Of a DNA stretch of 64,000 nt, positions 11,561 to 23,644 are shown piece by piece (position 1 is the first letter of the stretch; each line of letters starts with the position of its first letter). The notes below the pieces were generated by a model. It saw only the letters and a list, made by a program, of their open reading frames with translations. It had not been told where the DNA came from and ran no database searches. Origin of the DNA: Cichorium intybus (taxonomy: Eukaryota; Streptophyta; Magnoliopsida; Asterales; Asteraceae). The translations under genes were made by a program, and so were the position numbers. Location: contig CM042013.1 in the NCBI GenBank assembly GCA_023525715.1, positions 70,666,994 to 70,730,993 on the forward strand, read 5' to 3'.

Positions 11561-12859
11561 AATCGGTCAACGATGAACACTCTAAAAATTTTAAGCGGCT
11601 ATAAACTTGAAACAAAGAAAAGGCTCCAAAATTGAAATCCTAATTCTAGCCCTAAAATTTTCGTCACTCACTTTCTTCCCTCTTCTCTTTCTCGATCGAA
11701 CAATCAGGCTCCATCTTCTTCCCTCTTCTCTCTCTTGATCGAACAAGCAGCCTCCGGCTCAAACTGAATGGAGCAGGTGCGTGTCTGAAACACGAGTCGT
11801 CGGTCACCACAGGTCGCCGGTCACGACTTCTTCTCTCTGCCAGTCACCGTTGGTTTCAATCGAGTCGAATTCGAACAACCAGACTCCATCTTCTTCTCTC
11901 TCCGCCAGTCACCATTGGTTTCAATCGAGTCTGAAACACGAGTCGTTGGTCACCACAGGTCTGTGTTTAGCAAGTAAGTGTTTCATCGCCGATCACCACG
12001 AGTTTGAATCGAGCAGGTCACGACGTTTGTTGATTAATCGAGCAGGTCACGACGTTTGTTGATTAATCGAGCAAGTAAACGTTTCTGGAACACGGGTCGC
12101 CGGTTACGACGGTTCTGAATCGAGCAGGTAAGGTTTAACGAGAACATCATGTACCATCTTCACGACAACTCAATTTATGTGAGTTGTTTAATCTCTAATT
12201 TTTGATTTGATATTTCCGATTTGATAATTTCCGATTTTGTATTTTTGAGTTTTGTTTACGCAGTGGAATTCCCAAATCCCAGATCGATTTTGTATTTTCG
12301 AGTTTTGTTCGGTTCGTCCCAGACATCGATCGAAGATTGCAGGTTCATCCCATTCCAATTGAATACATCGATTTCTAAACTCAATCTCTTTTGGTTATGT
12401 GTGTGTGACCGTATGTGTGGTTATGTGTGTGTGTGTGTGGAACTGGAACTTGGTGATTTGTGAATGTATACCATCGGATTTCTAAACTCAATCTCTTTTG
12501 GTTATGTGTGTGTGACCGTATGTGTGGTTATGTGTGTGTGTGGCTGAACTCAATCGATGGGTTGCAATGGTGAGCCACCAAGAATATCTGTAAACATGAT
12601 GGTGTGTGTTTGTTGTTATGTGTATATTGTTGTTAAGAAGATTAAATATGTTGATGTTATATGATTCTACTTTTTGAACTTTGTTTATTATAGCATTGTA
12701 TTCTGAAATGGTAACATATATATTGGAAACACATTATACTTGTTTATTATAACATTCTACTACATATTAGAAACGCATTCTCATTTGAGAAATCAACCCC
12801 ATATCATGAAATATATATATTGGTAATAAATATATTTTTAAAATATCTTTTTTAATAAT
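11561..12859. other. Gene-leader-like DNA, no product assigned
   Basis: Positions 11640-12140 are CT- and CG-richer, with the phrase ACGAGTCGTNGGTCACCACAGGTC repeated in part and ATCGAGCAGGTCACGACGTTTGTTGATTA duplicated around 12016-12070. Positions 12215-12330 repeat GATTTTGTATTT. It looks like leader and intron sequence of a plant gene, or an element that captured one. No reliable frame was found. Confidence 0.3.
12367..12541. repeat. Direct repeat, two copies, GT-rich
   Basis: The stretch from ATTTCTAAACTCAATCTC to a GTGTGTGTG run at 12367-12440 recurs at 12472-12541, about 107 bases later, with near identity. Confidence 0.8.
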
Positions 12860-13752
<893 letters not shown>

Positions 13753-13764
13753 TGTGTGTGTGTT

Positions 13765-14361
<597 letters not shown>

Positions 14362-14597
14362 TGGTATGTAACGCCAAAGCATGTTTATTATATAATTATA
14401 ATAAAAAGGGCAAAATGGTCATTTTACCTCAAAAGGGTAATTTGGTCTTTTTGACAGAAAAGGACTTGTTATGTAATAATATTTTAAGTCTTGGACTTAA
14501 AATGTTATAATAAACTGAATTTGTGTCATAATTGTGTAAATGGTGGCAAGAGTTTAAGACTTAGAACTTCAAGGACCAAAAATGTAAACTTTGGAGG

Positions 14598-14605
14598 TAT
14601 AAAAG
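14598..14605 (+). promoter_or_regulatory. LTR TATA box, gypsy A
   Basis: TATAAAAG 231 bases into the LTR, preceded by TTTGGAGG. The 3' LTR has the same box at 21360-21367. It probably drives the full-length genomic transcript. Confidence 0.6.
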
Positions 14606-15684
14606 AAAACACTTGTGCAGAATTTTGGGAGTTACGGGAGAGTTCTTGTGGCTGAATTTCTGCAGAGAATTGAAGGTTCTTGAAGGCTTGGAACTTACAA
14701 ATTGGATTATAGCATTTACAATGGTATAATTGGAAGTTTAGAGGTAAGTTTTCAAGCTCTTGACTAGTTGTTCTTGGTGAGTTTTGTAGAACTCAAAAAC
14801 TGCAATTATAGTTATGATTGGGTGTTAAAATGGATGTAATACCTCCATTAAGTCATGCTAGTAAGAGCTTAACTCAACAAAACGGAAGTAGATTGTTATA
14901 TTTGATGAATTTGAAGATTTGGGGTTGTTAGAACTAAGAACCCTAATTCTTCATATGATTGATTGAGGGTGTTTTGGGGGTTAAAAACCTTGTTAAAATG
15001 TAAGGTTTTAGCCTAAGAACAAACCCCAAACGATTAAGAACAGAAATAAGGACTTAATGGACCAAAACTGCAAGCTACAGTGCATAAATCGCGACTGGCC
15101 AGGGGACCTGCACTGGCGCCAGGCGCGGTGCGCCCAGGAGCCAGGCGGGGTGCGCCCAGGCGCAGTGCGCCCTCCCCTAGGCGCAGTGCGCCTCCGAGCA
15201 GAGGCCAGGCAGGGGATCAAAAACGCTAACTTTTGCTTGGCTTGTCCGATTTAGCTCAAATTTGAACCATAGGCTCGTTATGGTCTAAAAAGTTTGGGAA
15301 AATTTTCATATTGAGTTTTTGACCCCTCGGGGGCACTGTAGACCGATCCGAATGCCTCGGTGAATAGTAAAATTCATATAAAGTTAGTAAACGGAAAGTT
15401 TATTAACTAGGCATTGTTTATAACGATATTATATTGAACTCTATTGTATTAGAGTTAATTTGAATGGCTATTAACCTATAATCATTTTGATAATGAATGG
15501 AATTATAGGCACGGGACAAAATCCTACGGATTTCACTTCACGGCAAAGGACAACAAACGCTAGTTGTAGCAAACCTTCAGGTGAGTAATCTCACTATTAT
15601 CCGATGAAATATGTGTTATATGAGCAGATGCAAATGGGAATGATTTTGGGGGACAAAAACGATAAATTACATGATTCGATATAT

Positions 15685-15975
15685 GACAAGACCAGATAAG
15701 CCGTGAGTCTATTTTAGACAAGAACGGAGCTGTGAGTCAACAATAATGACACGACAAGACCAGATAAGCCGTGAGTCTGCTATAGACAAGAACGGAGCTG
15801 TGAGTCAGTCCATATTAATGGTACTACAAGACCAGATAAGCCGTGAGTCATTGCGATGGCAAGAACGGAGCTGTGAGTCGAACCTATATAGACAAGACCG
15901 GATAAGCCGTGAGTCATTTCGATGGCAAGAACGGAGCCGTGAGTCTAGGCAATAGCGGGATAACCCGTGAGCCAT
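15685..15975 (+). repeat. Tandem array within the gypsy A LTR
   Basis: Alternating motifs GATAAGCCGTGAGTC and AAGAACGGAGCTGTGAGTC, with five copies of the first including a diverged last one (GATAACCCGTGAGCC). Spacing is about 67-70 bases. The same array sits at 22447-22737 in the other LTR. Confidence 0.9.
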
Positions 15976-16339
15976 ATATGATTTTTATATTGCATGATAT
16001 TGTTTATTTGATTTTGTATAGAGAATTTTATTCTTATACATGTTATACTTGATTTGATTACTCATTGGGCTTTATAGCTCACAGTTTTATTGACATGTCA
16101 CTGCAGGTGAGCGTGACCCTGCCAAGGGAAAAGACAAAGTCCGTGACTGAGGACTTAGCATTAGAAGTAACGACCCGGCTTGAAGAATGTATAATATTCT
16201 ATGTATTGTACTTCGTGATACTCTTGTACTCGTATTGTATTAACTAATACCCCTACTTATGTTTTAATTGTAAAATATTTGGTTTGAAATATGAAAAATT
16301 TTTGGGGTGTTTTTGGTTAATAAGTCGGGTGTTACAAGT

Positions 16340-16351
16340 TGGTATCAGAGC
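16340..16351 (+). promoter_or_regulatory. Primer-binding site, gypsy A
   Basis: TGGTATCAGAGC lies three bases after the 5' LTR. It is complementary to the 3' end of plant initiator tRNA-Met, the usual primer for this group. Confidence 0.9.
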
Positions 16352-16487
16352 CGTGGTTTAAGTGAACTAGGTGTCTTAGATTAGATTCCTGGACTTAAAC
16401 CTTGAGAGAAAAACCGACAAATGGACTGTTAGATATATAAGGTTGTTATTATATATGTAATCTAACGGTTTGCTGAAATTTTGAAGT

Positions 16488-19400
16488 ATGAGAAATACAC
16501 GAAGCAATCCCACTGCTGCGAATTCGCGTGGAACTACAAGAAGTGGACCAGCTAGGTCACGCGGCTCTGTTGGGCGAAGAGCAGCACGGGAACCGGTGGG
16601 ACAAAATCCACCTGATATTCGGGCGATAGTGGAAGAAGTGGTTAGGCAAATGATGCCAGCATTATCGAACAACCCTAACCCGAGTGGCAATCCTAATCCG
16701 AGCGCCAATCCAAATCCTACTGAAGAGGCTGCAAAAAGTGTTCATGACAGGCAGCCGGAAGATGAAAGCCAGGGAGAAAGTCGGGCCCGGGCAGTAAAGG
16801 AAACTCAAGGTGGGGAAGCCTCGATAAAGAAAGTTGGGTGTACGTATAAATCCTTCCTTGGTTGTAAACCAAAGGAATTTTCGGGGACAGATGATCCAGT
16901 CAAAGCTATGGAATGGATCATGCATATTGAGAAGGTGTTCCGAGTAAGCAAGTGTGCGGATGATGATAAAGTGGAATTTGCCACAAACCAACTTACAAGC
17001 GGTGCACTACATTGGTGGCAAACCTACTACAAATCACTGGATCTTGATTCATCCCAATCGGTACCTTGGGAGCAATTCAAGACAAAGTTTAATGAAGAAT
17101 ACTGCTCAGAAGTAGCTATTCAGAAATTGGAGGATGAATTCCTGCATCTGGAACAGGGTTCCCGATCTGTTCAGGAATATACTCTTAGCTTTCTAGAGAA
17201 AGCTAGGTTTGCGGAACACCATATCTACACTGAAAAGAGAAAGATCGACAAGTATGTCCGGGGGTTGACAACCCGAATTAGAGAAATAGTGCAACCGTTG
17301 AAACTAACTACTTTCCGGCAAGTGGTGGATCGAGCCACAGAAAGGGAGACCGAATTAAAGCGACAAGAAGATGAAAAAGCCGTTGAAACAAAAAGAAAGG
17401 CGGAAGACCAAGGTTGGACGCCTCAGAAAAAGTCGCAACAATCCGGGTCTAGGGGAAAAAGCCAGAAGGACGAAGGAAAGTGGTGTGAAAAATGCAGAAA
17501 AAGGCACACGGGCAGTTGTCGCAGTGATACTGGGTCAGTTAGCTGCCGAAATTGTGGAAGAACGGGTCATCTTACACGGGAGTGTCGGGCGGACAGAAGA
17601 TGTTACCAATGTGGAGCTACAGATCACATTCGTTCGAGCTGTCCCCAACTAAAATCTGGTGTATACAGTGAAAGACCCAGGGATGATCAGGTGGGAAAGA
17701 AAGAAGAGTCGAAGAACAGGGGACGACCGGTGGCTTCGCAAGCTTTCCAGATGACTGTGGAAGAAGCCCATGAGAAGACAGATGTGGTGACAGGTATCTT
17801 CACTCTTGATTCCATACCTGTATATGTTATTTTTGATCCGGGGGCTACACACTGTTTTGTGTCTGAGTCCCTGATGTCTCGCTTGAATGTACCGTTAACA
17901 CCAATGAATGAAAGCTTGGAAGTAGCTGTAGCAGATGGTAGATATGTTTGGGTATCCGAACACCTGGAGGGTTGTCAGCTTAAAATCTACGGGACCGCTT
18001 TCCCTATAGATTTGAAGCCGATGACTACAAATGAATTTGGTGTGATTGTGGGGATGGATTGGTTGGCAACGAATTATGCTAACATGGATTGTAGGAATAA
18101 AAGCCTCACAGTACTGTCACCAGATGGGAATTTGATAAAGATACAGGGTGAACGACCTCGATTGAGAATGCCAGTTATCTCCTTTGCTCAAGCCCGAAGC
18201 TGTATTAGTAAAGGAGGGACGTCTTATCTAGCTTATGTATCGGTGGCTCAACCGATTAAAGTGGGGGTAGCGAATGTGAATGTGGTGAACGAGTTCCCAG
18301 ATGTGTTTCCACACGAACTTCCAGGGTTGCCACCAGATCGACAGGTTGAGTTCACGATTGAACTAGTTCCGGGAGCTGCACCTGTTGCCCGAGCTCCATA
18401 CCGTTTAGCACCTTCAGAGATGGTGGAACTGCGAAAGCAACTGGAAGAGCTACTAGACAGAGGTTTTATCAGACCGAGTACATCACCTTGGGGAGCTCCT
18501 ATTTTGTTTGTTAAGAAGAAAGATGGGTCAATGCGCATGTGTATTGACTATCGGGAATTAAACAAGATCACGGTAAAGAACAAGTACCCGCTACCCAGAA
18601 TATATGACTTGTTTGACCAGCTGCAAGGCGCGTCATATTTTTCAAAGATTGACTTGAGGTCGGGTTATCACCAGTTGAAGATAAGGGAGTCAGACATTCC
18701 GAAGACAGCTTTCCGAACGCGATACGGTCATTATGAGTTTTTGGTAATGCCTTTTGGGTTAACCAATGCTCCAGCCGTATTCATGGATCTTATGAACCGG
18801 GTGTGTCGACCGTTCCTTGATACCTCGGCGATCGTGTTTATAGATGACATCTTGGTGTATTCGCGAAGCCAAGCCGAACATGAAGTGCACCTGCGACAAG
18901 TGTTGGAGTTGCTTCGCCAGGAGAAGTTGTATGCAAAATTCTCCAAGTGTGAATTCTGGCTAAGAGAAGTCCAATTTCTTGGCCATGTAATTAATGCCAA
19001 GGGGGTGAAAGTTGATCCAGCGAAGATTGAAGCCATTATGAAATGGGAACCGCCTAGAAGTCCCACTGAGATACGAAGTTTTCTTGGTTTGGCAGGTTAT
19101 TACAGAAGATTTGTTGAGAATTTCTCCTCGATAGCTGCTCCGTTGACCAAGTTGACCAAGAAAGGTGAAAAGTTCACGTGGGCCGAAAAACAACAAGAAG
19201 CATTCCAGAAGTTGAAACAAGCTTTATGTGAAGCACCGGTGTTGGCTTTACCACAAAGCGGAGAAGAATATGTGATTTACAGCGATGCTTCTAGAATTGG
19301 TCTTGGTTGTGTGCTAATGCAGAGAGGTCGGGTCATAGCCTATGCGTCCCGCCAATTAAAAGATGCCGAGAAGAAGTATCCAGTTCATGATCTGGAATTA

Positions 19401-21092
19401 GCTGCTGTGGTTCTAGCATTGAAGTTATGGAGGCACTATTTATACGGTGTGAAGTTTGTCATTTATACTGATCATAAAAGCCTGAAGTATTTATTTGATC
19501 AAAAAGAGCTTAATATGAGACAGCAAAGGTGGATGGATCTGTTGAAAGACTTTGATTGTGAAATTCAGTACCACCCTGGCAAGGCGAACGTGGTGGCAGA
19601 TGCTCTAAGCAGAAAAGAAGCTCATTTGAAAGTTACATCCGCATGCATGGGTGTAGTAAGCCGGTTACCAGAATTGATTCGTGCAGCACAAGAAGAAGCG
19701 TGTAAGCCGGAGAATGTAAAAAGCGAAAGAATGGTTGGATATTTGAAGCATCTGGAAGAAAATGCTCAGAGATTGAAGACCTTCAGAGGTCGAATATGGG
19801 TCCCAAAACAAGGAGAAGCGCGGAATTTGCTTCTAGAAGATGCACACTATAGCCGTTATGCAGTTCATCCGGGCAGTACCAAGATGTGTCGGACGTTAAA
19901 ACCGATGTATTGGTGGCCTGGAATGAAGAGGGACATCAGAAGATTTGTGGAAAGATGTTTGACTTGTCTGCAAGTTAAGTCAAACCATCAAAAACTGTAC
20001 GGGGAAATACAACCATTGCCGGTTCCAGAGAAAAAGTGGGACCATATTACCATGGATTTTGTAACAAAGTTGCCGCGGACACCGCGAGGTTATGATTCTA
20101 TATGGGTGATTGTGGATCGATTGACCAAATCGGCACAGTTCATACCATATAAAGAAAAGTACAGAGTAGATCAACTGGCGAAAATCTACATAGATGTGGT
20201 GTTATGTCGACATGGATTACCAGCATCGATTGTGTCGGATCGAGATAGTAGATTTACTTCTCATTTTTGGCAGAGTCTTCAAAAGCGATTGGGTACAAAA
20301 ATACTTATGAGTACCGCATATCACCCGCAGACCGATGGCCAAAGTGAAAGAACCATTCAAACTTTGGAAGATATGTTGAGAACGTGTGTCATTGACTTCG
20401 GTGGAAGCTGGGAAGATCACTTGCCTTTGGTGGAATTCGCGTACAACAACAGCTATCATTCCAGCATTCAGATGGCCCCGTATGAAGCCTTGTATGGAGC
20501 ACCGTGCCGTACTCCGACCTGCTGGACTGAAGTTGGGGAAAAGCCGTTGGCTGGACCTGAAATTGTAGCACAGACCGAAGAAAAGATCAAGCTGATACGC
20601 GAAAATTTGAAGGTAGCTCAGAATAGACAGAAACAGTACGCGGATAAACGGGTGAAACCAATAGAATTCCAAGTAGGGGACATGGTAATGCTCAAAGTAT
20701 CCCCTTGGAAAGGCTTAATTCGTTTTGGGAAGAAAGGGAAGTTGAGTCCTCGTTTCATCGGACCTTTCCGTATATCCCAAAGAGTTGGAGCCGTGGCGTA
20801 TCAATTGGAGTTACCTGATGAACTTCATGGTATACATGATGTATTCCATGTGTCCCATTTGAGGAAAACATTGTTTGACAAATATCAACATATACCTATT
20901 GCTGAAATTGAAGTGGATGAAAAGTTGAGATACCCGGAACACCCCGAGCGGGTGTTAGACCGCAAGATAAGACAGCTGCGAAATAAGAAGATTAGCATGG
21001 TGAAAGTCCTTTGGCGTCATCACAAAGGTTCCGACATGACGTGGGAGACCGAAAGTGAAATGCGGGAGAAATACCCTCAACTTTTTGTATGA
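16488..21092 (+). CDS. Gag-Pol polyprotein, Ty3/gypsy Tekay-type
   Basis: One uninterrupted 1534-codon frame. Order: gag with a WWQTYYK-type core near residues 180-190; two CCHC zinc knuckles from C353 and C372; aspartic protease with motif D450-P451-G452-A-T-H; reverse transcriptase with FIDD (D786, D787) and LPRIYDLFDQLQGA upstream; RNase H (SDASRIGLGCVL, TDHKSLKYLF); integrase with HHCC finger and D1190, D1251, E1287 as likely catalytic residues; a C-terminal chromodomain from about 1480 (VKVLWRHHKGSDMTWE). The chromodomain normally binds heterochromatin marks and guides integration. The start ATG is the first in frame after the primer-binding site. D-P-G replaces the usual D-S/T-G, which may impair the protease. 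Lineage is inferred from the chromodomain and LTR form. Confidence 0.95.
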   Translation: MRNTRSNPTAANSRGTTRSGPARSRGSVGRRAAREPVGQNPPDIRAIVEEVVRQMMPALSNNPNPSGNPNPSANPNPTEEAAKSVHDRQPEDESQGESRARAVKETQGGEASIKKVGCTYKSFLGCKPKEFSGTDDPVKAMEWIMHIEKVFRVSKCADDDKVEFATNQLTSGALHWWQTYYKSLDLDSSQSVPWEQFKTKFNEEYCSEVAIQKLEDEFLHLEQGSRSVQEYTLSFLEKARFAEHHIYTEKRKIDKYVRGLTTRIREIVQPLKLTTFRQVVDRATERETELKRQEDEKAVETKRKAEDQGWTPQKKSQQSGSRGKSQKDEGKWCEKCRKRHTGSCRSDTGSVSCRNCGRTGHLTRECRADRRCYQCGATDHIRSSCPQLKSGVYSERPRDDQVGKKEESKNRGRPVASQAFQMTVEEAHEKTDVVTGIFTLDSIPVYVIFDPGATHCFVSESLMSRLNVPLTPMNESLEVAVADGRYVWVSEHLEGCQLKIYGTAFPIDLKPMTTNEFGVIVGMDWLATNYANMDCRNKSLTVLSPDGNLIKIQGERPRLRMPVISFAQARSCISKGGTSYLAYVSVAQPIKVGVANVNVVNEFPDVFPHELPGLPPDRQVEFTIELVPGAAPVARAPYRLAPSEMVELRKQLEELLDRGFIRPSTSPWGAPILFVKKKDGSMRMCIDYRELNKITVKNKYPLPRIYDLFDQLQGASYFSKIDLRSGYHQLKIRESDIPKTAFRTRYGHYEFLVMPFGLTNAPAVFMDLMNRVCRPFLDTSAIVFIDDILVYSRSQAEHEVHLRQVLELLRQEKLYAKFSKCEFWLREVQFLGHVINAKGVKVDPAKIEAIMKWEPPRSPTEIRSFLGLAGYYRRFVENFSSIAAPLTKLTKKGEKFTWAEKQQEAFQKLKQALCEAPVLALPQSGEEYVIYSDASRIGLGCVLMQRGRVIAYASRQLKDAEKKYPVHDLELAAVVLALKLWRHYLYGVKFVIYTDHKSLKYLFDQKELNMRQQRWMDLLKDFDCEIQYHPGKANVVADALSRKEAHLKVTSACMGVVSRLPELIRAAQEEACKPENVKSERMVGYLKHLEENAQRLKTFRGRIWVPKQGEARNLLLEDAHYSRYAVHPGSTKMCRTLKPMYWWPGMKRDIRRFVERCLTCLQVKSNHQKLYGEIQPLPVPEKKWDHITMDFVTKLPRTPRGYDSIWVIVDRLTKSAQFIPYKEKYRVDQLAKIYIDVVLCRHGLPASIVSDRDSRFTSHFWQSLQKRLGTKILMSTAYHPQTDGQSERTIQTLEDMLRTCVIDFGGSWEDHLPLVEFAYNNSYHSSIQMAPYEALYGAPCRTPTCWTEVGEKPLAGPEIVAQTEEKIKLIRENLKVAQNRQKQYADKRVKPIEFQVGDMVMLKVSPWKGLIRFGKKGKLSPRFIGPFRISQRVGAVAYQLELPDELHGIHDVFHVSHLRKTLFDKYQHIPIAEIEVDEKLRYPEHPERVLDRKIRQLRNKKISMVKVLWRHHKGSDMTWETESEMREKYPQLFV

Positions 21093-21112
21093 TTTCGGGG
21101 ACGAAATCTCTT

Positions 21113-21126
21113 AAAGGAGGGGAGAA
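21113..21126 (+). promoter_or_regulatory. Polypurine tract, gypsy A
   Basis: AAAGGAGGGGAGAA two bases before the 3' LTR, the expected plus-strand primer. Confidence 0.85.
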
Positions 21127-21128
21127 TT

Positions 21129-23098
21129 TGTAACGCCAAAACATGTTTATTATATAATTATAATAAAAAGGGCAAAATGGTCATTTTACCTCAAAAGGGT
21201 AATTTGGTCTTTTTGACAGAAAAGGACTTGTTATGTAATAATATTTTAAGTCTTGGACTTAAAATGTTATAATAAACTGAATTTGTGTCATAATTGTGTA
21301 AATGGTGGCAAGAGTTTAAGACTTAGAACTTCAAGGACCAAAAATGTAAACTTTGGAGGTATAAAAGAAAAAACTTGTGCAGAATTTTGGGAGTTACGGG
21401 AGAGTTCTTGTGGCTGAATTTCTGCAGAGAATTGAAGGTTCTTGAAGGCTTGGAACTTGCAAATTGGATTATAGCATTTACAAGGGTATAATTGGAAGTT
21501 TAGAGGTAAGTTTTCAAGCTCTTGACTAGTTGTTCTTGGTGAGTTTTGTAGAACTCAAAAACTGCAATTATAGTTATGATTGGGTGTTAAAATGGATGTA
21601 ATACCTCCATTAAGTCATGCTAGTAAGAGCTTAACTCAACAAAACGTAAGTAGATTGTTATATTTGATGAATTTGAAGATTTGGGGTTGTTAGAACTAAG
21701 AACCCTAATTCTTCATATGATTGATTGAGGGTGTTTTGGGGGTTAAAAACCTTGTTAAAATGTAAGGTTTTAGCCTAGGAACAAACCCCAAACGATTAAG
21801 AACAGAAATAAGGACTTAATGGACCAAAACTGCAAGCTACAGTGCATAAATCGCGACTGGCCAGGGGACCTGCACTGGCGCCAGGCGCGGTGCGCCCAGG
21901 AGCCAGGCGGGGTGCGCCCAGGCGCAGTGCGCCCTCCCCTAGGCGCAGTGCGCCTCCGAGCAGAGGCCAGGCAGGGGATCAAAAACGCTAACTTTTGCTT
22001 GGCTTGTCCGATTTAGCTCAAATTTGAACCATAGGCTCGTTATGGTCTAAAAAGTTTGGGAAAATTTTCATATTGAGTTTTCGACCCCTCGGGGGCACTG
22101 TAGACCGATCCGAATGCCTCGGTGAATAGTAAAATTCATATAAAGTTAGTAAACGGAAAGTTTATTAACTAGGCATTGTTTATAACGATATTATATTGAA
22201 CTCTATTGTATTAGAGTTAATTTGAATGGCTATTAACCTATAATCATTTTGATAATGAATGGAATTATAGGCACGGGACAAAATCCTACGGATTTCACTT
22301 CACGGCAAAGGACAACAAACGCTAGTTGTAGCAAACCTTCAGGTGAGTAATCTCACTATTATCCGATGAAATATGTGTTATATGAGCAGATGCAAATGGG
22401 AATGATTTTGGGGGACAAAAACGATAAATTACATGATTCGATATATGACAAGACCAGATAAGCCGTGAGTCTATTTTAGACAAGAACGGAGCTGTGAGTC
22501 AACAATAATGACACGACAAGACCAGATAAGCCGTGAGTCTGCTATAGACAAGAACGGAGCTGTGAGTCAGTCCATATTAATGGTACTACAAGACCAGATA
22601 AGCCGTGAGTCATTGCGATGGCAAGAACGGAGCTGTGAGTCGAACCTATATAGACAAGACCGGATAAGCCGTGAGTCATTTCGATGGCAAGAACGGAGCC
22701 GTGAGTCTAGGCAATAGCGGGATAACCCGTGAGCCATATATGATTTTTATATTGCATGATATTGTTTATTTGATTTTGTATAGAGAATTTTATTCTTATA
22801 CATGTTATACTTGATTTGATTACTCATTGGGCTTTATAGCTCACAGTTTTATTGACATGTCACTGCAGGTGAGCGTGACCCTGCCAAGGGAAAAGACAAA
22901 GTCCGTGACTGAGGACTTAGCATTAGAAGTAACGACCCGGCTTGAAGAATGTATAATATTCTATGTATTGTACTTCGTGATACTCTTGTACTCGTATTGT
23001 ATTAACTAATACCCCTACTTATGTTTTAATTGTAAAATATTTGGTTTGAAATATGAAAATTTTTTGGGGTGTTTTTGGTTAATAAGTCGGGTGTTACA
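21129..23098 (+). repeat. 3' LTR of gypsy A
   Basis: 1970 bp, nearly identical to the 5' LTR. Examples of differences are GCCAAA(G/A)CATG, CCTA(A/G)GAAC and GTTTT(T/C)GACC. It ends TGTTACA at 23098 and is followed by the target copy TGGTA. Confidence 0.95.
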
Positions 23099-23103
23099 TG
23101 GTA

Positions 23104-23522
23104 TATCTAAAGTACACTAAGAATCGTCATGAAATATGTACAAGTAAATCACACACAATTGGTAACACCGATTCCTAAGAAATCTTTGCACCATGAGTTC
23201 TCTTATAGATCCTAGCTATAACTTTAGCAAACTAATGTATGATTTCCTAGGTATTCTCTGAGGTTAATTTCGTAATTGGGAGTCGTGAGTATGGAGAAGA
23301 AGAACAAGTAAGATAATTTAATAATGAAACAAACATTCTAGAAGATTAGTGCAAAAAAGGATCATTATATATTATTTACCTCTTTCTCCAAAATTTGAAG
23401 ATGTGCCAAGATAGAGATGGAGGGTGATAGAAAGAGGAATTATAAGCTTTAGGTACTCCTTGAGATAGATATGATATAGTGGGCAAAGTGTTTCCTTGGC
23501 TATAAATAGTATTATATATAAC

Positions 23523-23577
<55 letters not shown>

Positions 23578-23644
23578 AACACCTTCAATATCTACAATGA
23601 CTTTATATATGTTATAGTGTTACTATATTTTAATGTGAATACCA
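23104..23644. repeat. Tandem unit copy 1, segment B
   Basis: Continues the unit broken by gypsy A and matches 25361-26335 without the MITE. Marks are ATGAGTTCTCTTATAGATCC, GGTGATAGAAAGAGGAATTA and TTTCCTTGGCTATAAATAG. A (TA)n tract lies at 23527-23575. Similarity to copy 2 stops at about 23644, within CCAATTGTAAGACC. Confidence 0.85.
23501..23509 (+). promoter_or_regulatory. TATA-like box conserved among unit copies
   Basis: TATAAATAG is preceded by TTTCCTTGG. It is kept at 26226 in copy 2 and twice (43258, 43518) in copy 3. No adjacent coding sequence was established. Confidence 0.35.

Larger units (their letters stand above)
14367..16336 (+). repeat. 5' LTR of gypsy A
   Basis: 1970 bp, TG...CA bounded with short inverted ends TGTAA/TTACA. 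It holds a TATA box at 14598, a GC-rich cluster of GGCGC..GCGCC motifs at 15105-15200 and a tandem GATAAGCCGTGAGTC array at 15685-15975. The short ORFs inside it recur identically in the 3' LTR and are not genes. Confidence 0.95.
14362..23103 (+). mobile_element. Complete Ty3/gypsy (Tekay/Del-type chromovirus) element A with TSD
   Basis: The element is 14367-23098 (8732 bp), flanked by the perfect 5-bp duplication TGGTA (14362-14366 and 23099-23103). LTRs begin TGTAACGCC, end GGGTGTTACA and are both 1970 bp. I count about eight substitutions and no length change between them, so insertion was recent. It has a tRNA-iMet primer-binding site, a polypurine tract and a single open gag-pol frame with a C-terminal chromodomain. 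The paralogous sequence at 25345-25360 reads straight through TTTGTGGTATATCTAAAG, which is the empty site. Confidence 0.95.

Noticed and set aside
15008..15254. GC-rich 65-70 codon frames on both strands in the gypsy A LTR
   Set aside because: Repeated identically at 21770-22016 in the other LTR; part of the non-coding GC cluster.
16331..16360. Possible tRNA fragments at GGTATCAGAGCC sites
   Set aside because: They are primer-binding sites adjoining LTRs; no cloverleaf can be folded around them.
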